Source of the DNA: Salinisphaera hydrothermalis C41B8
Lineage (GTDB): Bacteria > Pseudomonadota > Gammaproteobacteria > Nevskiales > Salinisphaeraceae
NCBI RefSeq assembly: GCF_000732535.1
Contig: NZ_APNK01000005.1
Span: 1 to 64,000, forward strand
Length of the DNA stretch: 64,000 bases
Direction: 5' to 3'
In this document: positions 29,145 through 37,427 of the stretch, one piece after another
Position numbering within the stretch: the stretch's first letter is position 1
Layout: each line of letters opens with the position of its first letter
Translations under genes and position numbers: made by a program
The notes under the pieces: generated by a model
The model's input: the letters and a program-made list of their open reading frames with translations, nothing else
Told to the model about the DNA's origin: nothing
Databases searched by the model: none

Positions 29145-29927
29145 ATGCGTTTACTCCGATGGATCGCGCCAGTCGTGCTCGCCGCGGGCTGGATCGCGCT
29201 ACCGGCCGCGGCGCACAATCCCAACGCGCTCTGGCAGATCGTGCACGGCCGCTGCGTGCCAGCCGCCAAGGCGGGCGACGGAACCGGCCCCTGTGCTCGC
29301 GTCGATAGGCGTGACGGTTATGCGCTGCTCAAGGATCGGGTCGGCCCGCTGCAATACCTGCTAATCCCGACGATTCGGGTGTCCGGAATCGAAAGCCCGA
29401 CGCTACTCGAACCGCATGCCCCGCCTTATCTGGCCGAGGCGTGGCACGATCGCCATATCATGGCAAAACGCTTCGGCCACCCGATTGCCGACGACGACAT
29501 CATGCTGGCGCTGAACTCGCCGCATGGACGCACGCAAAACCAGCTGCACATTCATATTTCCTGCATCGCGCCCGACGTGAAGCGCGCCCTGGCGAACATG
29601 GCCTCCGACATCGGCGCGGACTGGACACCGTTGCCACGGCCACTGGCCGGCCATCGCTATATCGCACGCCGCGTGACGCCGACCGCGCTGCAACGCAGCG
29701 GCGCCGCCCGCCTGCTGGCGCGCCATGACGATGCCGACGAACATATGGGCGATTATGGGCTGGCACTGACTCGGGTGGACGGCGCCGGTCTCGTGCTGCT
29801 GGCCACTCGCGTGCATCGGCTGGCCGGCAATTTCGCCTCGCCGGAGGAGCTGGAATCACATGCCTGCCATGTTCTGCCCGGCATCGCGGAGTTCCATGCC
29901 CCGGCCGCGCCGCAGGCCAACGAATAA
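29145..29927 (+). CDS. cdh: CDP-diacylglycerol diphosphatase
   Basis: A 260-residue protein of the Cdh family, which hydrolyses CDP-diacylglycerol to phosphatidate and CMP at the inner membrane or periplasm. An N-terminal hydrophobic segment (IAPVVLAAGWIALPAAA) acts as signal or anchor. Family features are ALWQIVHGRCVP, PLQYLLIPTIRVSGIESP, and the HIT-like active site QLHIHISC near residue 145. It starts 6 bp after the EF-hand gene and is followed after 12 bp by a VanZ-like gene. Confidence 0.92.
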   Translation: MRLLRWIAPVVLAAGWIALPAAAHNPNALWQIVHGRCVPAAKAGDGTGPCARVDRRDGYALLKDRVGPLQYLLIPTIRVSGIESPTLLEPHAPPYLAEAWHDRHIMAKRFGHPIADDDIMLALNSPHGRTQNQLHIHISCIAPDVKRALANMASDIGADWTPLPRPLAGHRYIARRVTPTALQRSGAARLLARHDDADEHMGDYGLALTRVDGAGLVLLATRVHRLAGNFASPEELESHACHVLPGIAEFHAPAAPQANE

Positions 29928-29939
29928 TCGGCCGCCCTC

Positions 29940-31154
29940 ATGCCATCCATATCATCGGTCGATTCTCCGCGTCGTTTCGTCTATGCCACGCTGCTGGCGG
30001 TGGCGTTCATCATCTACGGCTCGTTGTATCCGTTCCGGTTTCACGACGCCTCGTTCATCGCTGCGGTCCAGACCCTGTTTCTGTCGTACCACATGCACGA
30101 TCAGCCGCTGTCCGGCCTGATCGCCAATATCGTGCTCTACATGCCTCTGGGGCTGTTCTTCGTCCCCGCACAAAGGCATACCCGTGCAGCCTGGCGACAA
30201 GTGCTGCTCGCTACGCTTCTTGGCACGGCGCTGAGCACGAGCATCGAGCTCACGCAATTTTTCGACCAAGGCCGCGTTACCACGCTCACGGATGTGTTGC
30301 CCAACGTGCTCGGTACGCTCGCGGGGGCTCTCCTATCGCTGCCCCTGACGCGATGGCTCAACCAGCGTGTCGATATGAACTCGCCGGCACGCCAAACGGC
30401 CGCCCTGTTATTGCTGGCGTATCTGGGCTACCGACTGTTTCCCTACGTACCGACGCTGGATCTGCATGCCTACTGGCGAGCGATCAAACCGGTGGTCGTA
30501 CATCCGACGCTCCACGCCTTCGATATCGCCTCCTATACAGTGATATGGACCGTTGTCGCTGCCCTGCTGGCCGATCTGGCGGGGCGCGAGCGTAGCCGCT
30601 GGCTCATCGTCGTCGCGATGCTGGGCGTGCTTTCGGCCAAGGTCATCATTACGCATAACCGATTGTCGTTATCCGAAATCGTGGCCCTGCCCATTGCCGT
30701 GATCGCCTGGCAGATCATCGCCGGCGCGCCCCGGCGTACCGGGGGCGTTCTGTTGGCCATACTGCTGGCACTGGTCGTGCTGGGCGATCGCCTGCTGCCT
30801 TTCGACTGGCAGTCGAACGCGCATCACTTCGACTGGATTCCCTTTTTCTCGATCCTCCACGGGTCGATGGCCGCAAATACGCAGGCTCTGGCCGACAAGC
30901 TGTTCCTCTACACCAGCCTCGTCTGGCTGCTTTCGGTGGCCGGGCTCCGGCACGCCGCCGCCGGGGCCATGGTCGCGGCGGGGCTGTTCATCACCAGCCT
31001 GCTCGAAACCCATCTGCCCGGACGTTCGGCGGAAATCACGGATGCCCTGATTGCGCTGGCCGCGGCGGCCGTACTTTCGTGGCTGGCGAGCACACGGGCA
31101 ACCGCCTCCGAAGGCCCGCGTCGCGGCGCCGGAAATATCGTCCCGGCGGATTGA
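29940..31154 (+). CDS. VanZ-like membrane protein
   Basis: A 404-residue protein with about 9-10 hydrophobic helices. VanZ-family features are GSLYPFRFHDASF, NIVLYMPLGLFFV and SIELTQFFDQGRVTTLTDVLPNVLG in the first third. The family is named after the VanZ protein of the vancomycin resistance cluster but most members, including this one, have no known role. The gene at 34222 is a paralogue of nearly equal length with the same motifs. It follows cdh after 12 bp on the same strand. Confidence 0.85.
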   Translation: MPSISSVDSPRRFVYATLLAVAFIIYGSLYPFRFHDASFIAAVQTLFLSYHMHDQPLSGLIANIVLYMPLGLFFVPAQRHTRAAWRQVLLATLLGTALSTSIELTQFFDQGRVTTLTDVLPNVLGTLAGALLSLPLTRWLNQRVDMNSPARQTAALLLLAYLGYRLFPYVPTLDLHAYWRAIKPVVVHPTLHAFDIASYTVIWTVVAALLADLAGRERSRWLIVVAMLGVLSAKVIITHNRLSLSEIVALPIAVIAWQIIAGAPRRTGGVLLAILLALVVLGDRLLPFDWQSNAHHFDWIPFFSILHGSMAANTQALADKLFLYTSLVWLLSVAGLRHAAAGAMVAAGLFITSLLETHLPGRSAEITDALIALAAAAVLSWLASTRATASEGPRRGAGNIVPAD

Positions 31155-31166
31155 CGCGCATCCGCG

Positions 31167-32036
31167 TCAGCCGAGCGCGTCGAGCACCCCGACCGCCAGC
31201 AACAACGCGGCGCCGGCGATCTGCATGCCAGTCAGGGTCTCGCCAGCGAACAGCGCGGACGAAACCACGCCGACCAGGACTTCGCTCATCAACAGAATAC
31301 CGACGCGTGCCGGCTCAAGCCGAGTCGTGGCCCAAACCAGCGCCAGCATGGAGCCGATCCACCAGACCGTAGCGGCTGCCAACGCCCAGGCCCCGGTCGC
31401 CCCATCGGCATGAATCGGCCCGGTTGAGCCCACCGGCAGCAGCGCCCAGACCAACAGACCGGCCGTCAACGCGCCGGCGGCAAATACGGCGCTGCCCGGC
31501 CACGGTGCCAGCTCACCCCGAACCCGCATACCGACGGACGAGATCGACCACAACACGCCCGCGGCCAGCCCGAGCCACTCGCCGGGCGCATGAGGCAACG
31601 GCACGCCGCCGTCCGCGCCGAGCACCAGCACCAGACCGACCAGGCCGAGCGCGATCACCGCATAGCGCAGACGCGGCACCGGCCAGCGCAGGACGAACGC
31701 GGTGATCATCGTGGTCCAGACCGGCGTCAGATAAAACAACAGAATGACCGAGCTCACCCGCCCTTCGACCAGCCCAATGGAATAGAGCATGAAGGCCGCA
31801 CCGCCGGTGGCGCTGGCCGCGAGCGCCAAGCCGTCGGCGTGCCCAATCGGCTCGCGGCGAAGCAACAGGGCGACGATCAGAATAGCCAGCGCGATCGCCA
31901 CGACGACCAGCGAGCCGGTGGCGCCGGTAAGCCCCGCCGCGGCCAGCGCACGTACCGGGATCCAGTACAGCCCCCAGAGACAGCCGGCGCCGAGCACGCA
32001 GAGGCTCGCCAAACCGACATGACGATCGTTCGACAT
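31167..32036 (-). CDS. EamA/DMT-family transporter
   Basis: A protein of about 289 residues with ten predicted transmembrane segments arranged as two EamA repeats (first starting ASLCVLGAGCLWGLYWIPVRAL; second around LAAGVLWSISSVG). The ATG at 32036 gives the normal family length; the open frame upstream would add 61 residues of shadow sequence. These carriers move metabolites across the inner membrane, often out of the cell; the substrate is unknown. It is convergent with the VanZ-like gene. Confidence 0.82.
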   Translation of the reverse strand: MSNDRHVGLASLCVLGAGCLWGLYWIPVRALAAAGLTGATGSLVVVAIALAILIVALLLRREPIGHADGLALAASATGGAAFMLYSIGLVEGRVSSVILLFYLTPVWTTMITAFVLRWPVPRLRYAVIALGLVGLVLVLGADGGVPLPHAPGEWLGLAAGVLWSISSVGMRVRGELAPWPGSAVFAAGALTAGLLVWALLPVGSTGPIHADGATGAWALAAATVWWIGSMLALVWATTRLEPARVGILLMSEVLVGVVSSALFAGETLTGMQIAGAALLLAVGVLDALG

Positions 32037-32085
32037 GTTGCGTTGAGTCACGGATTCAATTCGCGATGCTACCAGCCCGGCTCCG

Positions 32086-33102
32086 TCAGGCAGGCGGCAA
32101 CAGACGTGCAAACTCCGGATGATCGAGACACCAGCGCACGGTGGCCGCGAGCCCTTCATCGAGACCGATGCGCGGCTGCCAGCCGAGCGTATCGCGGATC
32201 CGGCGCGTATCCAGCGCATAGCGCTGATCGTGGCCGGCTCGATCGGCGACGAACCGAATGCGCTCGGCTACCGGCGCGTGGGCCGGCGCGAGGCGATCGA
32301 CGATGGCTGCGATGCGCTGCACCAGATCGCGATTCGTGCAGACCCGGCCGGTGGCGATGTTGTAACGCTGGCCGGCCTCGCCCGCGGTGAACACCCGTGC
32401 GATGGCTGCCGCGTGATCGTCGACGTGCAGCCAATCGCGCATCTGCCCGCCGTTGCCGTAGACCGGCAACAGCCCGCCCGTGAGCGCGCGATAGATCGCG
32501 ACCGGCACCAGCTTTTCGGGATACTGGAACGGACCGTAGGTATTGGCGCCGTGGGTCACCAGCGTCGGCAGGCCGTAAGTCACGCGCCAGGCCCGGACCA
32601 GATGATCGGCCGCTGCCTTGCTCGCGGCATACGGTGAGTTCGGGGCATAGGGGCTGGATTCGTCGAAGACATCGCTCGGCCCGGCGCTGCCATAGACCTC
32701 GTCGGTGGATACCTGCAGCCAGCGAAACGCATCGGCCCGCGCGCCGGGCAATCGGTCACGGTGGCGTCGCGCGGCTTCCAGCAGCACCTGGGTGCCGCCG
32801 ACATTGGTCTCAACGAAAACGGCCGGGCCCGCGATCGAACGATCGACGTGCGACTCGGCCGCGAGGTGGATCACGCCATCCGGATCGTGGGTCTCGAATA
32901 CCGCCGCCATGGCAGCCGCATCGCGCACGTCCGCGTGCACGAACACATGATGGGCGTCATGCTCGACGTCGCCGAGCGCGCCAGGCAGCGCGGCATAGGT
33001 CAACGCATCGACGTTGATCACGACATGCCGTCGATCGGCCAGCAGGTGGCGGACCAGCGCCGAACCGATGAACCCGGCGCCGCCGGTGACGAGGATACGC
33101 AA
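32086..33102 (-). CDS. rmlB: dTDP-glucose 4,6-dehydratase
   Basis: A 338-residue extended short-chain dehydrogenase. TGGAGFIGSALVRHLL binds NAD; VSTDEVYGSAG and YAASKAAADHLV carry the catalytic Thr-Asp-Glu and Tyr-Lys; NTYGPFQYPEKLVPVAI is the RmlB substrate-loop pattern. It converts dTDP-glucose to dTDP-4-keto-6-deoxyglucose for surface sugars. The start is a TTG with AGGAG five bases upstream. No rmlA, rmlC or rmlD gene is in the window, so those must be elsewhere, or the enzyme may use a related sugar nucleotide. Confidence 0.86.
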   Translation of the reverse strand: MRILVTGGAGFIGSALVRHLLADRRHVVINVDALTYAALPGALGDVEHDAHHVFVHADVRDAAAMAAVFETHDPDGVIHLAAESHVDRSIAGPAVFVETNVGGTQVLLEAARRHRDRLPGARADAFRWLQVSTDEVYGSAGPSDVFDESSPYAPNSPYAASKAAADHLVRAWRVTYGLPTLVTHGANTYGPFQYPEKLVPVAIYRALTGGLLPVYGNGGQMRDWLHVDDHAAAIARVFTAGEAGQRYNIATGRVCTNRDLVQRIAAIVDRLAPAHAPVAERIRFVADRAGHDQRYALDTRRIRDTLGWQPRIGLDEGLAATVRWCLDHPEFARLLPPA

Positions 33103-33163
33103 ATCGGCTCCTGGGGCCTGTCGCTATTTCGCTGCGTTACCGCCCAGGCGATACGAGCTCAAC

Positions 33164-33206
33164 GGCCGCGGGGCGCCGGCCCATTAGCCGTCGGCGCCCC
33201 GCGGCC
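33164..33206. terminator. Strong hairpin between the SDR gene and rmlB
   Basis: GGCCGCGGGGCGCCG and CGGCGCCCCGCGGCC form a perfect 15-bp stem around a 13-base loop, 14 bp downstream of the SDR stop codon on the minus strand. There is no T-tract. It may be a stabilising hairpin, or a Rho-linked pause, between the two minus-strand genes. Confidence 0.5.
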
Positions 33207-33220
33207 CGACGCCGGCAGGC

Positions 33221-34135
33221 TTATTCGCCGAGCCGTGGCGACGTCACGTAGCGATGCCAGGGATGCTCTTCGACAAAACCGAGCATCTCGCGGATCTTGC
33301 GATTGGAATACAGCGCTTCGTATTCGCCCAGCTCGCCGCGAACCGGCACATCCGGATAGAACTCCTCGATGATCTCAGCGGTCGTCAGATCCACCGAATT
33401 GTGGTCGTTGCCAGCGTTGAACATCTGATAACCGAGGCCATCGGTGGCCAGACAGCGATCGACGATCTGGCCCAGATCACGTGCATCGATATAGCAGAAG
33501 ATATTGCGCCGACGCAGCGACGGATCGTCGAAATAACGCGGGAAATAGGTGGCGTATTCGTGCGGCTCGATCACGTTGCCGATACGCAGGCCATAGATAT
33601 CCGCACCGCTACGCTTGGCGAACGCCCGCGCCGTCGCTTCGTTGCAGACCTTCGACATGGCATAGCTATCGATCGGATCGGTCGGATGATCCTCGGTCAC
33701 CGGCAGGAAATCCGGCTTGACCTCGCCTTCGGCGAAACAGATGCCGTAAGTCGTCTCCGACGAGGCGAACACGATCTTGCGCACACCGAGTTTGGTCGCA
33801 GCCTCGAGCACGTTGTAGGTACCGACCGCGTTGACGCGATAGGTTTCGTTGTCCGGGGTGACCAGAATCCGCGGGATTGCGGCGAAATGCACCACGGCAT
33901 CGAAGGGTTTCGGCCCGCCGTTGGCCTCGTCGAGCTCGCCGAGATGGGCATACGCGGTCAGCGCGTTGAACATCTGGCCCGCGTCGGTGATATCGGCGAC
34001 CAGGTTGTGGACACGCGGATCGTCCAGCGGCGTGCGATCGATATTGACCACGGTATGGCCGCGATCCAGCAAATAAGGCACCACATGGCGGCCGGCCTTG
34101 CCGGAGCCGCCGGTGAACAGAATGCGAAGACTCAT
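33221..34135 (-). CDS. NAD-dependent epimerase/dehydratase (extended SDR)
   Basis: A 304-residue extended SDR. ILFTGGSGKAGRHVVPYLL is the nucleotide-binding start, FASSETTYG carries the catalytic Ser/Thr, and YAMSKVCNEATAR the Tyr-Lys pair. RGNIFCYIDARDLGQ-like residues and NAGNDHNSVDL lie near the end. It may act on a nucleotide sugar or uronate, but no specific substrate motif is clear to me. It is upstream of rmlB on the same strand with a strong hairpin between, and is divergent from the second VanZ-like gene. Confidence 0.82.
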   Translation of the reverse strand: MSLRILFTGGSGKAGRHVVPYLLDRGHTVVNIDRTPLDDPRVHNLVADITDAGQMFNALTAYAHLGELDEANGGPKPFDAVVHFAAIPRILVTPDNETYRVNAVGTYNVLEAATKLGVRKIVFASSETTYGICFAEGEVKPDFLPVTEDHPTDPIDSYAMSKVCNEATARAFAKRSGADIYGLRIGNVIEPHEYATYFPRYFDDPSLRRRNIFCYIDARDLGQIVDRCLATDGLGYQMFNAGNDHNSVDLTTAEIIEEFYPDVPVRGELGEYEALYSNRKIREMLGFVEEHPWHRYVTSPRLGE

Positions 34136-34221
34136 ACGCGTTCATCTTGTGTACAAAGATGCCGCTATCCTGACACAGCCGTTGTATCAGCGGCCTTTTC
34201 CCATTATTCGCCATTCGTTGC

Positions 34222-35457
34222 ATGCCGGCCTCCGATCCCGATATCTCGCGGCCGAACGCGAGCACAGCCCCCTATTCCGAGCTCGATTCATCGCGCGGCC
34301 GCCCCGGGCGCCCGGCCATGCCGCCGCGCTACCTCTGGGCCGCGTTGATTACAGCGGCCGTGATCGTCTACGGCTCGCTCAACCCGTTCGATTTCTATGC
34401 CGGACGCGGCGGCAATCCGGTGCTGTTTCTTTTGGCGCACTGGCGTACCCCGGCTCAATCGCCGGCCGGATTCGTGGCCAACATCGTGCTGTATCTGCCA
34501 CTCGGGTTGTTCATCGGGCTCGCCGGGTCGGATCGGCATCGAGCCTCACGGGTCGTTCTGGCAGCGGGCCTGACCAGTCTCGCTCTCTGCGTCAGCGTCG
34601 AACTCGTCCAGTTTTACGACTGGGGCCGCCAGACCACGCTCACCGATGTCTATCTCAACGTGCTGGGCGGCGCGCTGGGTGGCTGGATCGCGACCCGCAT
34701 ACCGGCGCGCCTGCGACAACCGGTCGGCGACCTGCGTCAGCCCGGCGTCTGGGCCCTACTGGCGGCGTTCGGCGTGATCGAGCTCTATCCGTTCGTGCCC
34801 ACGCTCAACACCGGGTGGTATGCGGACGCGCTCAGCTCGTTGTGGCGACACCCGCATATCGATCCGCTGGGCCTGGCGCGCGAGACGCTGCGCTGGCTTG
34901 TCGCTGCCTGCCTGTTCGGCCAGCTCATCGGCGCGCGCCGTACGCGCGTGCTATTGCCGATCATCATGCTCGTCGTGTTCTGTGCCCAGATCGTGATGCT
35001 GAATATCTGGCTGTCGATCACGGAATGGACCGGCGCGCTGATCGCGCTGGCCCTGTGGCTCGGGCTGGCCACGCAGCCCCGCCAACGACGCGCCGGCGTT
35101 ATCGCCGCGGCTCTGGCCCTTGTCCTGCTCGCCGAGCATTTGCTGCCCTGGCACGAGCAATCCGGCGCGCCTCTTGGTTCGGTATTCGGCTTCGCCGACG
35201 TGGACGGGCTTTCGCCGATCGCCACCGCGCGCCATGTCATTGCCCATTTCTACGCGGCCGGCGCGCTTGTCTGGCTGACTGCGATCGCTGGCGTCGGCCG
35301 GTGGCGCGCAGCCGTCGGCACGGCTATGTTCTTTCTCGGCCTCGCGCTGATCCAAACCCGAGATGCCGGCCACCCGCCGGGTCTGACCGATACGCTGCTC
35401 GCCGTGCTGGCCGGCGTGTTGTTTATCGGGGCCGGCGATCGCGACGAGCCGGTTTAG
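34222..35457 (+). CDS. VanZ-like membrane protein (second copy)
   Basis: A 411-residue protein with about 9-10 hydrophobic helices, paralogous to the protein at 29940. Matching features are GSLNPFDFYAGRGG, NIVLYLPLGLFIGL and SVELVQFYDWGRQTTLTDVYLNVLGG. Its TAG stop (35455-35457) is the first three bases of the inverted-repeat element that follows. It is divergent from the SDR gene at 34135. A role in the cell envelope is likely from the family and the neighbouring sugar-nucleotide genes, but unproved. Confidence 0.85.
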   Translation: MPASDPDISRPNASTAPYSELDSSRGRPGRPAMPPRYLWAALITAAVIVYGSLNPFDFYAGRGGNPVLFLLAHWRTPAQSPAGFVANIVLYLPLGLFIGLAGSDRHRASRVVLAAGLTSLALCVSVELVQFYDWGRQTTLTDVYLNVLGGALGGWIATRIPARLRQPVGDLRQPGVWALLAAFGVIELYPFVPTLNTGWYADALSSLWRHPHIDPLGLARETLRWLVAACLFGQLIGARRTRVLLPIIMLVVFCAQIVMLNIWLSITEWTGALIALALWLGLATQPRQRRAGVIAAALALVLLAEHLLPWHEQSGAPLGSVFGFADVDGLSPIATARHVIAHFYAAGALVWLTAIAGVGRWRAAVGTAMFFLGLALIQTRDAGHPPGLTDTLLAVLAGVLFIGAGDRDEPV

Positions 35458-35726
35458 GGCGTGTCGTCACGAGAGACACCACCGCATGAGGCCCGCCCAT
35501 CGTGTCAGGCAAGACGCATGCCGCCGAGCGTGGCGGGCCCCACGGTCAAGGCATGCAACGCCGCCTGGCGCGGTGGGCGGGCATCACCCGCAGGGCCCGT
35601 GCCGGTGAGGCGGCAATCCGGCGTTATCGTTCGCTCACGTGGCCGGGCCACGCGACGCTCACGATGCCTTGTCTTGCCACCTCATGGGCGCGGGTGCGGC
35701 GGTGTATCTCATGACGACACGCCCTA
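35455..35726. repeat. TA-flanked inverted-repeat element, full copy 2 (divergent)
   Basis: A 272-bp element filling the gap between two convergent genes. The ends form a 31-bp inverted repeat with three mismatches, starting TAGGGCGTGTCGTCA. Only the first ten bases match the ends of the other copies; the interior keeps GGCAATCCGGCGTTAT (35612-35627), CAACGCCGCC and CTTGTCTTGCC. A hairpin CGTGG/CCACG (35638-35652) sits where other copies have GCGTAG/CTACGC. The first TAG is the stop of the second VanZ-like gene and the last CTA is the stop of the exporter gene on the other strand. Confidence 0.8.
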
Positions 35727-36938
35727 GGTCTCGTCAGGCGCCGGCGCCCAACGACGCAGCGCCAGATAAGCCACGAATGCCGAACCGGCGGCTCCCGCCA
35801 TCACGATCGCCATCGCTTCCGCGTCGCCGCCGATGAACCCGACGGCCCAGGTTGCGATCGCGCCACAGGCGAACTGGAACACGCCGAACAGCGCCGAGGC
35901 CGCACCGGCCGCGTCGGGCGCCAGATCCAGCAGACCGGCGACCGTGTTCGCGCCGGCCACACCGACCGTCGACAACAGGAAGAACAAGGGAACGGCCACC
36001 CCCCAGAACCCGCCGAAGCCGGTGAGCGTGGTCGCCAGCAGGACCAGCGAGCACGTCAGCGTGTTGCCGACCGCCACGCCCAGCAAGGTTCGATAGCCGA
36101 AACGCTGCACGATGCGGCCGTTGGTGAACGTCCCGATCAGCATCGACACGACGTTGGTACTGAAATAGAAACCGAACAACGATTCGTCGACACCGAACTG
36201 GTTCACGTAAACGAACGAGCTGGCCGCGACATAAGAAAACAGCGCGCCGAACATCAGCGAACCACAGGCCAGATACAGAAACACCGGCAGCCGCGTGACC
36301 AGCGAAACATAGCCGATGTACTGCGACGTCAGACTGCGATCCCGCACGCGACGATGATGCGGATGCGACTCCACCAGCAGCACGGCCAGTGCGATCAGTG
36401 CGACCACCGAGTAGCCCACCAGCATCCAGAAGATGAGCTGCCACTCGCCCAGAAACAGGATCAGGCTGCCGATCATGGGCGCAATCAGCGGCGCCGCGCC
36501 CATGACCATCACCACGAACGACATCACGCTGGCGGCCTTGGCGCCGCGAAAACGATCGCGCACGATGGCCCGGGCCATCACCGGCCCGGCCGCCGCGCCG
36601 AGTCCCTGCACCAGACGCGCGACGATGAGCATGTTGATCGACACGGACAAGGCACAGGCGAGGCTCGCGACCAGATACAACGCCAGGCCGAAATAAAGCA
36701 CCGGCCGACGGCCGTGGCGGTCCGAGATCGGCCCATACAACAGCTGGCCGAAGCCAAGCCCGACAAAGAACAGACTCAGGCTGTACTGAACATGCGCCGG
36801 ATCGACCGCAAACTGTCGGGCCAGCGCCGGCATGGCCGGCAAATAGGTATCGATCGACAACGGCGCGACAGCCGTCAGCAGGCCGAGTACGCAGACCATG
36901 AGCACGTACTCGCCCCGGCTCTGAGCGGTTTCGGTCAT
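35724..36938 (-). CDS. Bcr/CflA-family multidrug exporter (MFS)
   Basis: A 404-residue, 12-helix drug:H+ antiporter. SIDTYLPAMPALARQF at the first helix, GLGFGQLLYGPISDRHGRRPVLYFGL between helices 2 and 3, and RLVQGLGAAAGPVMARAIVRD in helix 4 are Bcr/CflA patterns. It probably exports drugs such as bicyclomycin or chloramphenicol, or a native metabolite. The ATG at 36938 has AAGGAG eight bases upstream; the longer frame from 36956 overlaps that site. Its TAG stop is supplied by the right end of the inverted-repeat element. Confidence 0.88.
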   Translation of the reverse strand: MTETAQSRGEYVLMVCVLGLLTAVAPLSIDTYLPAMPALARQFAVDPAHVQYSLSLFFVGLGFGQLLYGPISDRHGRRPVLYFGLALYLVASLACALSVSINMLIVARLVQGLGAAAGPVMARAIVRDRFRGAKAASVMSFVVMVMGAAPLIAPMIGSLILFLGEWQLIFWMLVGYSVVALIALAVLLVESHPHHRRVRDRSLTSQYIGYVSLVTRLPVFLYLACGSLMFGALFSYVAASSFVYVNQFGVDESLFGFYFSTNVVSMLIGTFTNGRIVQRFGYRTLLGVAVGNTLTCSLVLLATTLTGFGGFWGVAVPLFFLLSTVGVAGANTVAGLLDLAPDAAGAASALFGVFQFACGAIATWAVGFIGGDAEAMAIVMAGAAGSAFVAYLALRRWAPAPDET

Positions 36939-37128
36939 CGAGTGAGCTCCTTGCACCGCCCGGCGGGCGGCAAGACGGGCGCGCAGAATAGTCGCCGCGG
37001 GCTGCGGCGGCGCGTCGGTTCAAGTGGCGCGTATTATGCCAGCGGGGTCTACGGCCGGCTAACCGCGCCGGGCAGAACGTCAGGCGCAGCACGCCCCGGC
37101 GTCGCGTTCTTACGCAACCTAAACGCCC
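36939..37128. other. Upstream region of the MFS gene, no gene seen
   Basis: GC-rich non-coding DNA that leads into the inverted-repeat element starting at 37129. The last bases before it (CGCCCTA) mirror the start of the element, so another element end may once have lain here. Confidence 0.35.
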
Positions 37129-37427
37129 TAGGGCGTGTTGAGGTTTCGTGCGAGCGCCGCGTTGGCGTCCGCAAATCGTGTCCGGCAAGGCGCGAGTCGC
37201 CGCGTCGTGGCGTGCCACGACCCAGGCTCGCAACGCCGCCGGGCGCCCCTGGTTAATTTTTTATGGGCGGCCCAACCCGAAGGGACAAGCGCCCTTAAAT
37301 TAACGACACGACGGCAATACAGCGTTGTAGCTCTCTCGCGTAGGTTCACTACGCCACGTTCGCTACGCCTCGTCTTGCCGCAAAACAGCGCTTGGCGCGG
37401 ACTCGTACGAAACCTCAACACGCCCTA
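37129..37427. repeat. TA-flanked inverted-repeat element, full copy 3
   Basis: A 299-bp copy close to that at 206-493. The end repeats agree over 26 bp with one mismatch. Internal hairpins are at 37204-37221 (GTCGTGGC/GCCACGAC) and 37338-37354 (GCGTAG/CTACGC with a different loop). It has a segment GGGCGCTTGTCCCTTCGGG (minus strand) also seen in the 11945 copy. The terminal CTA at 37425-37427 is the TAG stop codon of mdcH. Confidence 0.8.

Noticed and set aside
33112-33140. Possible further end of the inverted-repeat element (GGGGCCTGTCGCTATTTCG)
   Set aside because: It resembles the TAGGGACTGTTGCCGTTTCG end only loosely, lacks the TA border and has no partner end nearby.
34098-35489. A 463-codon frame overlapping the second VanZ-like gene
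   Set aside because: Arginine- and alanine-rich out-of-frame translation of the VanZ-like gene, without any domain or hydrophobic pattern.
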